Part shown: one piece after another, positions 14,932 to 22,588 of the stretch
Numbering within the stretch: position 1 is the stretch's first letter
Layout: each line of letters starts with the position of its first letter
Assembly (NCBI GenBank): GCA_964613745.1
Contig: CAZTJA010000025.1
Span: 1 to 33,218, forward strand
Source of the DNA: CAZTJA01 sp964613745
GTDB taxonomy: Bacteria > Desulfobacterota > Desulfomonilia > Desulfomonilales > Desulfomonilaceae
Reading direction: 5' to 3'
Length of the DNA: 33,218 bases
Program-made: the position numbers and the translations under genes
The notes under the pieces: generated by a model
What the model was told of the DNA's origin: nothing
The model's input: only the letters and a program-made list of their open reading frames with translations
Database searches by the model: none

Positions 14932-16323
14932 ATGGGCGATCGCCTACTGGTGGTCGATGATGAACCAAGCATGAGAGAATTTCTCGAAATCATGCTCACG
15001 CAGGACGGCTATGAAGTTCGGACAGCCGCAACGGGCGAAGAGGCTTTCAAGCTTTATAAAAGAGAGACTCCGGATCTGGTTCTTACGGATGTCAAAATGC
15101 CCGGTATGAGCGGCCTGGATCTTATCAGAGAAATCCGATCGATGGATAGTTCCATTCCCGTCATTGCAGTTACGGCATACGCATCCGCTGATGACGCTAT
15201 TCGAGCGGTCAGAGAAGGAGCTTACGACTACCTCTCCAAACCTTTCCACACTGAAGACCTGAGATTAATTATCCGAAATGCTTTGGAAGCTCGCCGTTTG
15301 AGACGAGAAAATTCGGAACTAAGGCGTTCAGCGGAACACTCCAGAAAATTTGAAGGCATTATAGGCAGATCCCAGGAGATGATGGAGATCCTGAATCTCA
15401 TCACAAAAATAGCCCCATCCAAAGCGGGAGTGCTCATAATCGGCGAATCCGGTACCGGAAAAGAGCTTGTGGCGAAAGCTATCCACGTCAATTCCCCGAG
15501 AAAAGATCGACCGTTCATTACGGTCAACTGTTCGGCAATACCCGAGACTTTGTTGGAATCGGAACTCTTTGGTCATGTGAAAGGTTCGTTCACGGGAGCA
15601 ATCGGAAACAAACCCGGATTGGTGGAGGCCGCTAACGGAGGAACGCTATTTCTGGATGAAATCGGCGAAATTCCGCTTTCCGTTCAGGCTAAACTCCTGA
15701 GATTTTTACAGGAACATGAGTATCGGCGAGTTGGAGATACTGAAGATCGCAAGGTTGACGTAAGAGTTATTGCAGCCACAAACAAAAAGCTTGAACGAGA
15801 AATGGAACTTGGGAATTTCCGTGAGGATTTGTACTATCGCCTTAACGTAATTAGAATGCGAATTCCGCCATTGAGAGAGCGTGAAGAGGATGTCCCTGTA
15901 CTAATTGACCATTTTTTAAAAAAGTTCGGGGAAGAACAGTGCAAAGATATAAAGAAAATATCATCATTGGCACTCAGAGTACTCTGCAATTACAGCTATC
16001 CGGGAAATGTCAGAGAACTTGAAAATATTATCGAACGTTGTGTTACTTTGGAACAATCAGATCAGTTGACCGCTGAAAATTTTCCGCCGAAACTTATAGA
16101 AAAAGTCACTCCTGCCCATCCGAATGAGCATGATATTCCGCCTGACGGAATAGATTTGAACCGGACTCTCGAGAATATCGAGCGGAAATTGATCAATAGA
16201 GCCTTAGAGATTACTGCAGGAAATAGGTCCCGCGCTGCGAGATTACTGGGTATTTCGTTTAGATCATTACGCTACCGACTTGTGAAGCTTGGCATGGAAC
16301 ATGAGACGGCTTCTGAGGAATGA
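14932..16323 (+). CDS. Sigma54-dependent response regulator, PilR/NtrC-like
   Basis: 463 residues from ATG 14932 (GGAG 7 nt upstream); the adjacent ATG 14929 is 4 nt from it and less likely. Receiver domain: acidic pocket VVDDE, phospho-acceptor Asp in LVLTDVKMPG (residue 53), Thr in VTAYAS and Lys in YLSKPF. Central AAA+ domain: Walker A GESGTGKELVAK, the sigma54-contact loop GSFTGA (Ser in place of the usual Ala), Walker B GTLFLDEIGE and arginine finger region YYRLNVI. C-terminal Fis-type helix-turn-helix: GNRSRAARLLGISFRSLRYRL. Together with the kinase upstream it forms a PilS/PilR-type pair that activates sigma54 promoters. Target genes are not in the window as far as can be seen. Confidence 0.88.
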   Translation: MGDRLLVVDDEPSMREFLEIMLTQDGYEVRTAATGEEAFKLYKRETPDLVLTDVKMPGMSGLDLIREIRSMDSSIPVIAVTAYASADDAIRAVREGAYDYLSKPFHTEDLRLIIRNALEARRLRRENSELRRSAEHSRKFEGIIGRSQEMMEILNLITKIAPSKAGVLIIGESGTGKELVAKAIHVNSPRKDRPFITVNCSAIPETLLESELFGHVKGSFTGAIGNKPGLVEAANGGTLFLDEIGEIPLSVQAKLLRFLQEHEYRRVGDTEDRKVDVRVIAATNKKLEREMELGNFREDLYYRLNVIRMRIPPLREREEDVPVLIDHFLKKFGEEQCKDIKKISSLALRVLCNYSYPGNVRELENIIERCVTLEQSDQLTAENFPPKLIEKVTPAHPNEHDIPPDGIDLNRTLENIERKLINRALEITAGNRSRAARLLGISFRSLRYRLVKLGMEHETASEE

Positions 16324-16327
16324 TGGA

Positions 16328-17140
16328 ATGACTATGGATTTTGAACCGGAATACGCAATCATACTAGCCGCCGATGTACCTACATCTTCAGACGTACTGA
16401 ATCTGGTAAAAGCAGTCGGTCCCATCGTGGACGGTGTAAAGATCGGCGTGCCGACAATACTGGAAAGCGGCATAGGCGTTCTCGGTAAAGTTCGAGATCT
16501 TATAGGTGATAAAGCTTTACTTCTCGATCTAAAAACCGCCGACATTGGTTTCAAGAGTCATGATTCATGGCAGGGCACCAATTGGAAGATCATAACGGCA
16601 TTGGCAAACTCCGGAGTAACTCACGTCACTGTCCACGGATTTCCCGGACCGCTCTCCGTTGCAGAATGCGTCGCTGCAGGACGTGACTCGAATATAAAAA
16701 TTCTCCTCCTGCCGCTGATGAGCCACATGGGAGCCGGGATATTTTTCGACAGAACAATACATCAAACGGAGTTTGAGCGCGAAATACAGCAGAGCGGTTT
16801 TTCCATAGGATCTTCAGAAATGGCCCCGGTGAAAACGATAACCGACGGCATCCTCGCATTGGGGGAACTACTTGATGTTTACGGTTATATTGGACCCTCT
16901 ACAAGACCAAACGACCTGAAACGTTACCGAGAATTCAGTTCGAAGGCCATATGGTGCCCCGGCTTCGGTCGACAGGACCGATTAGGAAGGACTTTATCAC
17001 AACAGCTCTACGATTGGGCTCGGATTGTAGGCCCAAACTCTTCAGCCATCATCGGATCAACAATATATGGAGCTGAAGACCCTATTGTGGCCGCTCACCA
17101 GACCGTAGGTTTACGAGACGAGCTTATTTCCACTCTTTGA
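16328..17140 (+). CDS. pyrF: Orotidine 5'-phosphate decarboxylase-like protein (PyrF family)
   Basis: 270 residues from ATG 16328, 4 nt after the regulator stop. It is an archaeal/bacterial OMPDC-type TIM barrel. The catalytic tetrad is visible: Asp in LAADVP, Lys in GVKIGVP, and Asp, Lys and Asp in LDLKTADIG. MSHMGAG and GPSTRPNDL also match family signatures (MSHPGA and the T/S-TRP loop). Known for the family: decarboxylation of OMP to UMP in pyrimidine synthesis. Odd: the phosphate-binding Arg of VGRSIY is replaced by Ser244 in IIGSTIY, while Gln216 of the PGxGxQ loop is kept and two Arg are added (GRQDRLGR). An alternative role for a related decarboxylase fold cannot be excluded. It lies between a response regulator and a kinase gene, an unusual place for pyrF. 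Confidence 0.75.
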   Translation: MTMDFEPEYAIILAADVPTSSDVLNLVKAVGPIVDGVKIGVPTILESGIGVLGKVRDLIGDKALLLDLKTADIGFKSHDSWQGTNWKIITALANSGVTHVTVHGFPGPLSVAECVAAGRDSNIKILLLPLMSHMGAGIFFDRTIHQTEFEREIQQSGFSIGSSEMAPVKTITDGILALGELLDVYGYIGPSTRPNDLKRYREFSSKAIWCPGFGRQDRLGRTLSQQLYDWARIVGPNSSAIIGSTIYGAEDPIVAAHQTVGLRDELISTL

Positions 17141-17270
17141 CATTACCTTTGAGCAAAGTTCACATACTTGCTGGGTGCTGTAACTGTTTCATGAATTCGC
17201 AAATTACGACATCAATTTTTGAAAAATCCTGCTAAAATATTGTAACACTCACCGTCTCCTCGGAGGCCAA

Positions 17271-19064
17271 GTGACGAAAGAAAACAAAACTCCAACTGAT
17301 CATGGTTCCACCGGACCTGCCGATATAAAGGCGAGTGATCTCATATGGGACGTTGACGGAGATTCGCCCGTAATTGATGACGAAGCAGCCGATGCCGAAA
17401 CCCCGAAATTTCTGAATATTTCACATCGAAAAAGCAAAGTACAGCAGCTTTCCGACGAAAATTACAAAAATAACGATGTAACTGAAACCGGAAGTTTCGA
17501 CCTCACATGGTTGACCATAGCCAATTTCGGCAGATTACTTAATGCAATACCGATTCCTGTACTCCTTCTAAATGAATTTGGCGGTATAGAATTCGTAAAC
17601 TCCACTTTTGAATCTTTGCTTCCCAATGCCAAGATGGTTCCAAGCTCGTTTTTCCACCTTGTTCCCTCTGAATCTGATCTTAGTAATATAAAAAAACTTC
17701 TGAACAGTTGCCTAGGTTCAAGGAAACCCGGTAAATGGCAGGGATTCCTCAATATACCGGCAAACCCGATTTGGTGTCGTCTGCACATACGGTCTATACG
17801 TGTAAGCGCTCACAAATCCGCTCTAATCCTCATTGAGGATCTCACCGGAGAGAAGCGCGAACTCGCTCTTAATGCCAAACATAAGAGACTTGTCGACATA
17901 TTTCCCATCGGCATTGCGGAATTCGCCTTATCGTCATCGATAAAATTGAATTCATCCGAATCGGTCTTAGAAACCGGAATGCGTTCGGCAATTTTCGTGG
18001 ATGGCAACATGCGGTTCGCAAAACTATCGGGATATTCCAGACCCTCGGAACTTAGAGGTAAGACTTTCGGGAATGTTGTGCCGCAATCCATAGCGTCTAA
18101 TATTCATTTAAACTGGATCCGAAACCAGTTTTCGATGATTCCTTTTGAAACAAAGGAAATCGATGTTCACGGCCAAGTCAGATATTTTGAGAATATGCTT
18201 GTGGGTAACGTTCAGGATCAATCCATGAATCAATTCTGGATGATGAAACACGACATCACTGAACGTAAGAAAGTCCAAGAAGAATTATTGGCCAAAATAC
18301 GCACCATCGATGAATTATACGAACACATCGTCCAAAGCGGCAAAGCCAAAGCAATCTCCGATCACACGGCCAAGGTTGCCCATGAATTGAGGCAGCCGCT
18401 TGCAATAATAGGTGGATTCAGTAGGCGACTAGCCAAAGAAATCCAGGATGAAGGTCTTCAGGAACTCAAGATCATCATCAATGAAGTCCAGCGACTCGAA
18501 AAGATTTTGGCCCGATTGATTGATTATACGAGACATGAAACAGTAACTCTGCAAGTGGGTTCGCCAAACGAGGTCATCCATGACATTCTGAACGTGTACA
18601 AGGAACGTTTTGAAGAAAAGCGTCTCAAGCTGGAGACTTCTTTCGGCACCGAAATAGGTGAAGTGCCCCTCGATACCGAAAAGTTTCAGCAGGTAGTTCG
18701 CAGTCTTGTTTCTAATGCCATCGAAGCTTCGCCGGTTAACGGAACAATTTATCTGCAGACCGGGTGTTCAGTGCCCAGCGACAAAGCCCATAGAACCGGA
18801 GAATTGACTTCAGACGCCTACTTTGAATTCAAAGTCCACAATCATGGAAAAAAGATTCTCGAAGAAGATCTGGATCGAGTCTTTGATCCATTCTATACCA
18901 CGAAGAGCTACGGCACCGGATTGGGTCTTACTCTTTCTCGAAAAATTGTAGAGGATCTCTCAGGCTCTATTTCAGTTAAATCCGATGAGACCGGCACTCT
19001 GTTTACCGTTTGGATACCGATACCTCAATCCGGCATTTGTAGCCGTCCCCCGGATCCGGCTTGA
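17271..19064 (+). CDS. Soluble PAS-domain sensor histidine kinase
   Basis: 597 residues, GTG start at 17271 with GGAGG 4 nt upstream. No membrane segment is visible. The N-terminal about 65 residues are charged and look disordered; then come a PAS-like domain (about 75-190), a second PAS (about 215-340, FVDGNMRFAKLSGYSRPSEL), HisKA with H-box AKVAHELRQPLAII (His371), and HATPase with the N-box VRSLVSNAIEASP and DPFYTTKSYGTGLGL. No response regulator is adjacent. The 3' end runs 62 nt into the coding region of the convergent Vsr-like gene, so the two transcripts are antisense there. The nearest regulator, 0.9 kb upstream, has its own cognate kinase, so this looks like an orphan kinase feeding into a remote partner. 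Confidence 0.85.
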   Translation: MTKENKTPTDHGSTGPADIKASDLIWDVDGDSPVIDDEAADAETPKFLNISHRKSKVQQLSDENYKNNDVTETGSFDLTWLTIANFGRLLNAIPIPVLLLNEFGGIEFVNSTFESLLPNAKMVPSSFFHLVPSESDLSNIKKLLNSCLGSRKPGKWQGFLNIPANPIWCRLHIRSIRVSAHKSALILIEDLTGEKRELALNAKHKRLVDIFPIGIAEFALSSSIKLNSSESVLETGMRSAIFVDGNMRFAKLSGYSRPSELRGKTFGNVVPQSIASNIHLNWIRNQFSMIPFETKEIDVHGQVRYFENMLVGNVQDQSMNQFWMMKHDITERKKVQEELLAKIRTIDELYEHIVQSGKAKAISDHTAKVAHELRQPLAIIGGFSRRLAKEIQDEGLQELKIIINEVQRLEKILARLIDYTRHETVTLQVGSPNEVIHDILNVYKERFEEKRLKLETSFGTEIGEVPLDTEKFQQVVRSLVSNAIEASPVNGTIYLQTGCSVPSDKAHRTGELTSDAYFEFKVHNHGKKILEEDLDRVFDPFYTTKSYGTGLGLTLSRKIVEDLSGSISVKSDETGTLFTVWIPIPQSGICSRPPDPA

Positions 19065-19476
19065 TTTCGTCTTCCAAGAACTCTTTTAGTTTGAATTCGA
19101 GACTTCTCATATCTTTCAACTCACACGTCCAGACCACCAAACTCTGCCATCCAAGACTATCGAGTGCTTCCATATTCCGGCGGTCGCGAAGGAAATTCCC
19201 TGACAACTTCTTGTTCCAGAATTCTATATTGCTGGTGGGTCTTACAGAACGAGCACAACCCTCGTGACCGTGCCAAAAACATCCGTGCACGAAAATGGCC
19301 TTTTTTCTTTTTTTGAACACAATGTCCGGACAACCGGGAAGTTCTTTTTCGTGTAGCCTGAACCTGTAACCCAGTTTGTGCAAGAGAGACCGAACTTGTA
19401 ATTCAGGACCGGTGTTCTTGTTCTTAACACCGGCCATGATCATACTTCGTTTTCGGGTTGTGAAGGTGTCGGTCAT
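19003..19476 (-). CDS. vsr: Vsr-type very short patch repair endonuclease
   Basis: 157 residues, the usual Vsr length. Seen: Asp51 in CPDIVF (catalytic metal ligand), FVHGCFWHGHEGC with Cys66, His69, His71 and Cys74, and a further Cys in VVWTCEL; these match the catalytic and zinc ligands of E. coli Vsr almost position for position. The N-terminal RKRSMIMAGVKNKNTGPE segment also fits. Known for the family: nicks DNA next to T:G mismatches made by deamination of 5-methylcytosine, so a cytosine methyltransferase is normally encoded nearby. None is in the window, so this is an orphan copy here. It lies 22 nt after the selenoprotein gene and may be cotranscribed. The start is ATG 19476; the ribosome-binding site is poor. 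The last 62 nt overlap the histidine kinase on the other strand. Confidence 0.9.
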   Translation of the reverse strand: MTDTFTTRKRSMIMAGVKNKNTGPELQVRSLLHKLGYRFRLHEKELPGCPDIVFKKRKKAIFVHGCFWHGHEGCARSVRPTSNIEFWNKKLSGNFLRDRRNMEALDSLGWQSLVVWTCELKDMRSLEFKLKEFLEDEIKPDPGDGYKCRIEVSVSKR

Positions 19477-19498
19477 TTCCCGACCAGAGACAACGTGT

Positions 19499-20338
19499 CT
19501 AGGTGTACTTTTCTCGAAGATTCCCGAGAGAACTCAGGTGGGCTTTTTCTTCATTCGCTATCTTGAACAATGTGTCCTTGGAAGGAGAAATTTCAGCCTT
19601 TTCAGCAAATCTCAGATAAAGATCCAAGGCTTGAGCTTCCAACATCATTGCAAGATCCAATATTCCCGCAGGTGTTTTTGTGAATCGCTCGTTCCCCTTA
19701 AGATACTCTTCTACGTTATAGCCGCCTTCCATTCTCTGTTCGGTCACGGACGTATCGAATTGAGCGGCATCAACGGGAAACTCCTCACTTTCATTAAAAA
19801 GTGACAGCAAAAAACCCTTATGCTTGTCCTCAATTGCAGCCAATCGACTGCAAAGGCTTTTTACTTCAGTATCGGCAGTCCGGGTCTCGACATTTCTGTA
19901 GAATACCCCTAAGTTCTGTTCCATTGCGTATGCAAGCCGAATAATTTCCTGAGGTGTTTCGTTTGCTCGTACCATTTCAAGGTTCAATTCCACCGGTCCC
20001 TCAGCAGTCAACCCATTCCACCCTTTTATACCGCCGCTTAGATTGTAAATTTCCTTAAAACCTCGAGCAGCCAACATTTGAACCGCAACTCGGCTCCTTC
20101 CTCCAATCGCTCAGTACACAATTACCGGCTTGTCCTTGTCCAATTCATCCATGTCATCGTGTAGACGGGTTATTGGAATCAGCTTAGCACCAGGTATGTG
20201 CGAATCTTCGTATTCTCCCGGTTGCCTAACATCTAAAATGGTGTAGCTACCTTCAGGGTGAGACTCGATAAATCTACGCGCCTCGTCAGGTCCGATGGAC
20301 TTCACCGGTGTGAAGAATTTAGTAATGGATTCAAACAT
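19499..20338 (-). CDS. Selenocysteine-containing rhodanese-rubrerythrin fusion (in-frame UGA at 20111-20113)
   Basis: Conventional reading gives two ORFs (20368-20111 and 20077-19499) in the same frame, split by one TGA. Read through, they form a 279-residue protein with residue 76 as selenocysteine. Residues 1-110: a rhodanese domain with LDVRQPGEYEDSHIPGA, then PVIVY-U-AIGGRSR; family members have the catalytic Cys at that exact position. Residues about 125-279: a ferritin-like diiron domain with Glu140, Glu170/His173, Glu234 and Glu264/His267, a full rubrerythrin-type site. A SECIS-like hairpin follows the UGA. Start: ATG 20338 with GGGGAGGG at good spacing; the upstream ATG 20368 lacks a clear site. 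Rhodaneses carry persulfide sulfur and rubrerythrins reduce peroxide, so a redox or detoxification role in an anaerobe is plausible. A nonsense mutation is less likely because both halves are intact and only the Cys codon is changed. Confidence 0.8.
20080..20096 (-). promoter_or_regulatory. Candidate bacterial SECIS hairpin
   Basis: On the minus strand GAGCCG (20096-20091) pairs with CGGTTC (20085-20080) around the loop AGTTG (20090-20086). This gives six pairs, one of them G-U. The loop begins 20 nt after the UGA and has G as its second base. Known bacterial SECIS rules, as I recall them, want a short-looped hairpin 16-37 nt after the UGA with a G in the first two loop positions. Confidence 0.65.
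20111..20113 (-). other. Recoded UGA (selenocysteine codon, residue 76)
   Basis: TGA in frame between the Tyr of PVIVY and AIGGRSR. It takes the place of the catalytic Cys of the rhodanese active-site loop and is one base away from TGC or TGT. Confidence 0.75.
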
Positions 20339-20342
20339 TTCA

Positions 20343-20350
20343 CCCTCCCC
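20343..20350 (-). promoter_or_regulatory. Ribosome-binding site deciding the selenoprotein start
   Basis: On the minus strand GGGGAGGG stands 4 nt before ATG 20338 (core GGAGG 5 nt before it). It is the strongest Shine-Dalgarno sequence in the neighbourhood and rules in favour of this ATG over the upstream one at 20368. Confidence 0.65.
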
Positions 20351-20445
20351 TAGAGACAATTTAGACACACAGTTTGATCAGTTCACATTGTACATAATTA
20401 CAGTGCACTTTGGGAATAACCGTAAATATTTCTATAATATCAGAC

Positions 20446-20979
20446 TTATTTAACTCTGTAACATTTCTCACCGGAAACATCGGATTTCAAATCAAACTCC
20501 ATTTGGGATGGAGACAACTCCTTACGTTGATAAACAACTTCCCATTCTTTTGATTTTGCATTCCACGCCCAGTGCTGCATAGATAATTTCTTGCCTTTTT
20601 GAATATACAAAAGAGTGTACCAACCGCCATACAGCTTCGAATAACAAACCTTAATGTGCTTAACATCGGGAATATTCTTGTCGGCAAATTCGAGGGCCGA
20701 TCTCGTAACTTCCGCTCGTTGCGTCTGATCAACATCCCCATCGCCTGCAATCGGCTTATCATTCATCGGGGGTTCGTATCGTCCCGGTGCACCCCCCTTC
20801 TCTTCAGGTTGCCTTGTTGGTCCATTTTCGATCTTAGAATTTGAAACGGCAATATCGGATTTATCCTTTTCCGTCTGATTTGTTGCGGATTGCTTTCCGG
20901 TGCGAGCCGTAGCTCCGCATCCAAATATAATGAGAGCCACGGCAATCGAGACTATCGCCGCAGCAAAGTACTTTTTCAT
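20446..20979 (-). CDS. Putative lipoprotein of unknown function
   Basis: 177 residues. An N-terminal lipoprotein signal is visible: MKKY, a hydrophobic core and IIFGC with Cys21 as the acylation site. A hydrophilic stretch rich in Lys, Gln, Asn, Pro and Gly (about 25-80) acts as a linker, then a small domain of about 95 residues with alternating strands (LYGGWYTLLYIQKGKK, QHWAWNAKSKEWEVVYQRKE) and two cysteines. I recognise no family. It is probably anchored in the inner or outer membrane and faces the periplasm. It is transcribed toward the selenoprotein gene, 107 nt ahead of it; whether they form one operon is unclear. Confidence 0.65.
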   Translation of the reverse strand: MKKYFAAAIVSIAVALIIFGCGATARTGKQSATNQTEKDKSDIAVSNSKIENGPTRQPEEKGGAPGRYEPPMNDKPIAGDGDVDQTQRAEVTRSALEFADKNIPDVKHIKVCYSKLYGGWYTLLYIQKGKKLSMQHWAWNAKSKEWEVVYQRKELSPSQMEFDLKSDVSGEKCYRVK

Positions 20980-21142
20980 AAAGGAAATCCGTTCTCAATT
21001 TCATACCGAACTTCCGCAATAAATAGCACAAAAATACTGGAATTACAAGACAATATGAGCTACTCAAACATGTGGAATCATCGGATCAAAATATTTAGTG
21101 TTTTCAGCATGTCTTAACATTTGCGATGTGGTATAAAAAGTT

Positions 21143-22543
21143 ATGGCAAAATCTCGTTACGGAACATTAATAGCTCTAGTCGGCAGACCGAACGTTGGAA
21201 AATCGACATTGTTCAATATGTTGACTCGAACCCGTAAGGCCCTGGTCGAAAATACCCCGGGATTGACCAGGGATAGGAATTACGCGGAAGTTAAAATTGA
21301 CGACAAAGAATTTATTCTTGTAGATACCGGCGGCTTCGAACCCGAAACTCAAGACATTGTGCTGGCTCAGATGAGAACCCAAACAATGATAGCAATCGAA
21401 CAGGCTGACATCATCGTTTTTCTCGGAGACGGCAAGGTGGGAGCGACACCGTCCGATCAAGAGATCGTTAGATTGCTACAACAAACCGAAAAGACGGTAT
21501 TTTACGTTGTAAATAAGATAGATTCCGATAAGAGAGAAGATCACGCGGTTGATTTCTATCAATTGGGTTTAGAAAAAATATATGCAATCAGTGCTGTAAC
21601 GGGTTACGGGTTAGATGAATTCTTGCACGATTTGCTTTTGGAAGTTCCAGCCGACAACGCATCGGTGGGTCTGCTCCCCGAAGACGCAATCCGAGTAGCT
21701 GTGGTAGGCAGACCAAATGTAGGCAAATCCACTCTGATCAATCTTCTTCTGGGTGAAGAAAGACTTGTCGCAAACCCGGAACCGGGAACCACCCGTGACA
21801 CCATAGATACCGTGGTGAAGCGAAACGGAAAGAGCTATATTTTTGTTGATACCGCCGGAATACGACGAAAAGCCAGAATTGTTGATCGCCTCGAAAAATA
21901 CAGCGTAATCAAATCATTTCAGGCCATAGATAGGGCACAAATCGTAATCGTCATGCTCGATTCCGAAGAAAAAGTGACCGATCAAGACGCTCGAATCGCC
22001 GGATACGCTTTTGAAAAAGATCGCGGCATAATTCTAGCCTTAAACAAATGGGATCTCATCAAGAAAACAACTACCACCATCAACAAATACGTGGAATCAG
22101 TTCGGACATCCCTTAAGTTTCTGGAATATGCTCCCATAGTAACCATTTCGGCTTTGGAGGGCACTAGAGCAGTCAAACTGTTTGGACTCATAGACGATTT
22201 GTATGGTCAGTTCACGAAACGGGTCAATACGGCCGAACTCAACAAATTTCTTGAGCGAGTCCTTGCCAATCATCCCCCGGGCATGCACCGTACGACGAAA
22301 CGCATCAAGATGTACTACTTGACCCAAATTCGTACCGCACCCCCAACATTCATGTTCTTCTGCAATTATCCTGAATCTTTGCATTTCTCATATAAAAGAT
22401 TTCTGGAAAACCAGCTCAGGGAAAGTTTTGGATTCGGTTCGTCTCCACTGAAACTCGTTTTCCGAAAGCGTGTCGGAAAAGCAGCGGAGCAAGATCTACG
22501 GGCCAAAACCCATGGAAAAAGAACACCACGCAAAGACTTTTAG
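21143..22543 (+). CDS. der: Ribosome biogenesis GTPase Der (EngA)
   Basis: 466 residues. Two GTPase domains in tandem are visible, each with GRPNVGKST (G1), a TRDR or TTRDT switch (G2), DTGG or DTAG (G3) and NKxD (NKID and NKWD, G4), followed by a C-terminal KH-like domain (about 350-440) and a basic tail. This double-GTPase layout is unique to Der. It acts in 50S subunit assembly and is usually essential. The start is ATG 21143 with a weak ribosome-binding site. It lies 45 nt before the rel/spoT gene, probably in one transcript. Confidence 0.97.
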   Translation: MAKSRYGTLIALVGRPNVGKSTLFNMLTRTRKALVENTPGLTRDRNYAEVKIDDKEFILVDTGGFEPETQDIVLAQMRTQTMIAIEQADIIVFLGDGKVGATPSDQEIVRLLQQTEKTVFYVVNKIDSDKREDHAVDFYQLGLEKIYAISAVTGYGLDEFLHDLLLEVPADNASVGLLPEDAIRVAVVGRPNVGKSTLINLLLGEERLVANPEPGTTRDTIDTVVKRNGKSYIFVDTAGIRRKARIVDRLEKYSVIKSFQAIDRAQIVIVMLDSEEKVTDQDARIAGYAFEKDRGIILALNKWDLIKKTTTTINKYVESVRTSLKFLEYAPIVTISALEGTRAVKLFGLIDDLYGQFTKRVNTAELNKFLERVLANHPPGMHRTTKRIKMYYLTQIRTAPPTFMFFCNYPESLHFSYKRFLENQLRESFGFGSSPLKLVFRKRVGKAAEQDLRAKTHGKRTPRKDF

Positions 22544-22588
22544 AGATATCAATAAAATGTCCCTCATCAATCAGGTCATAATAGCAGT

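Noticed and set aside
20111..20368. Reading the rhodanese and the ferritin-like part as a pseudogene or as two separate genes
   Set aside because: The two parts share one frame, the only change is TGA at the catalytic Cys, both halves keep all key residues, the downstream part lacks its own ribosome-binding site, and a SECIS-like hairpin follows.
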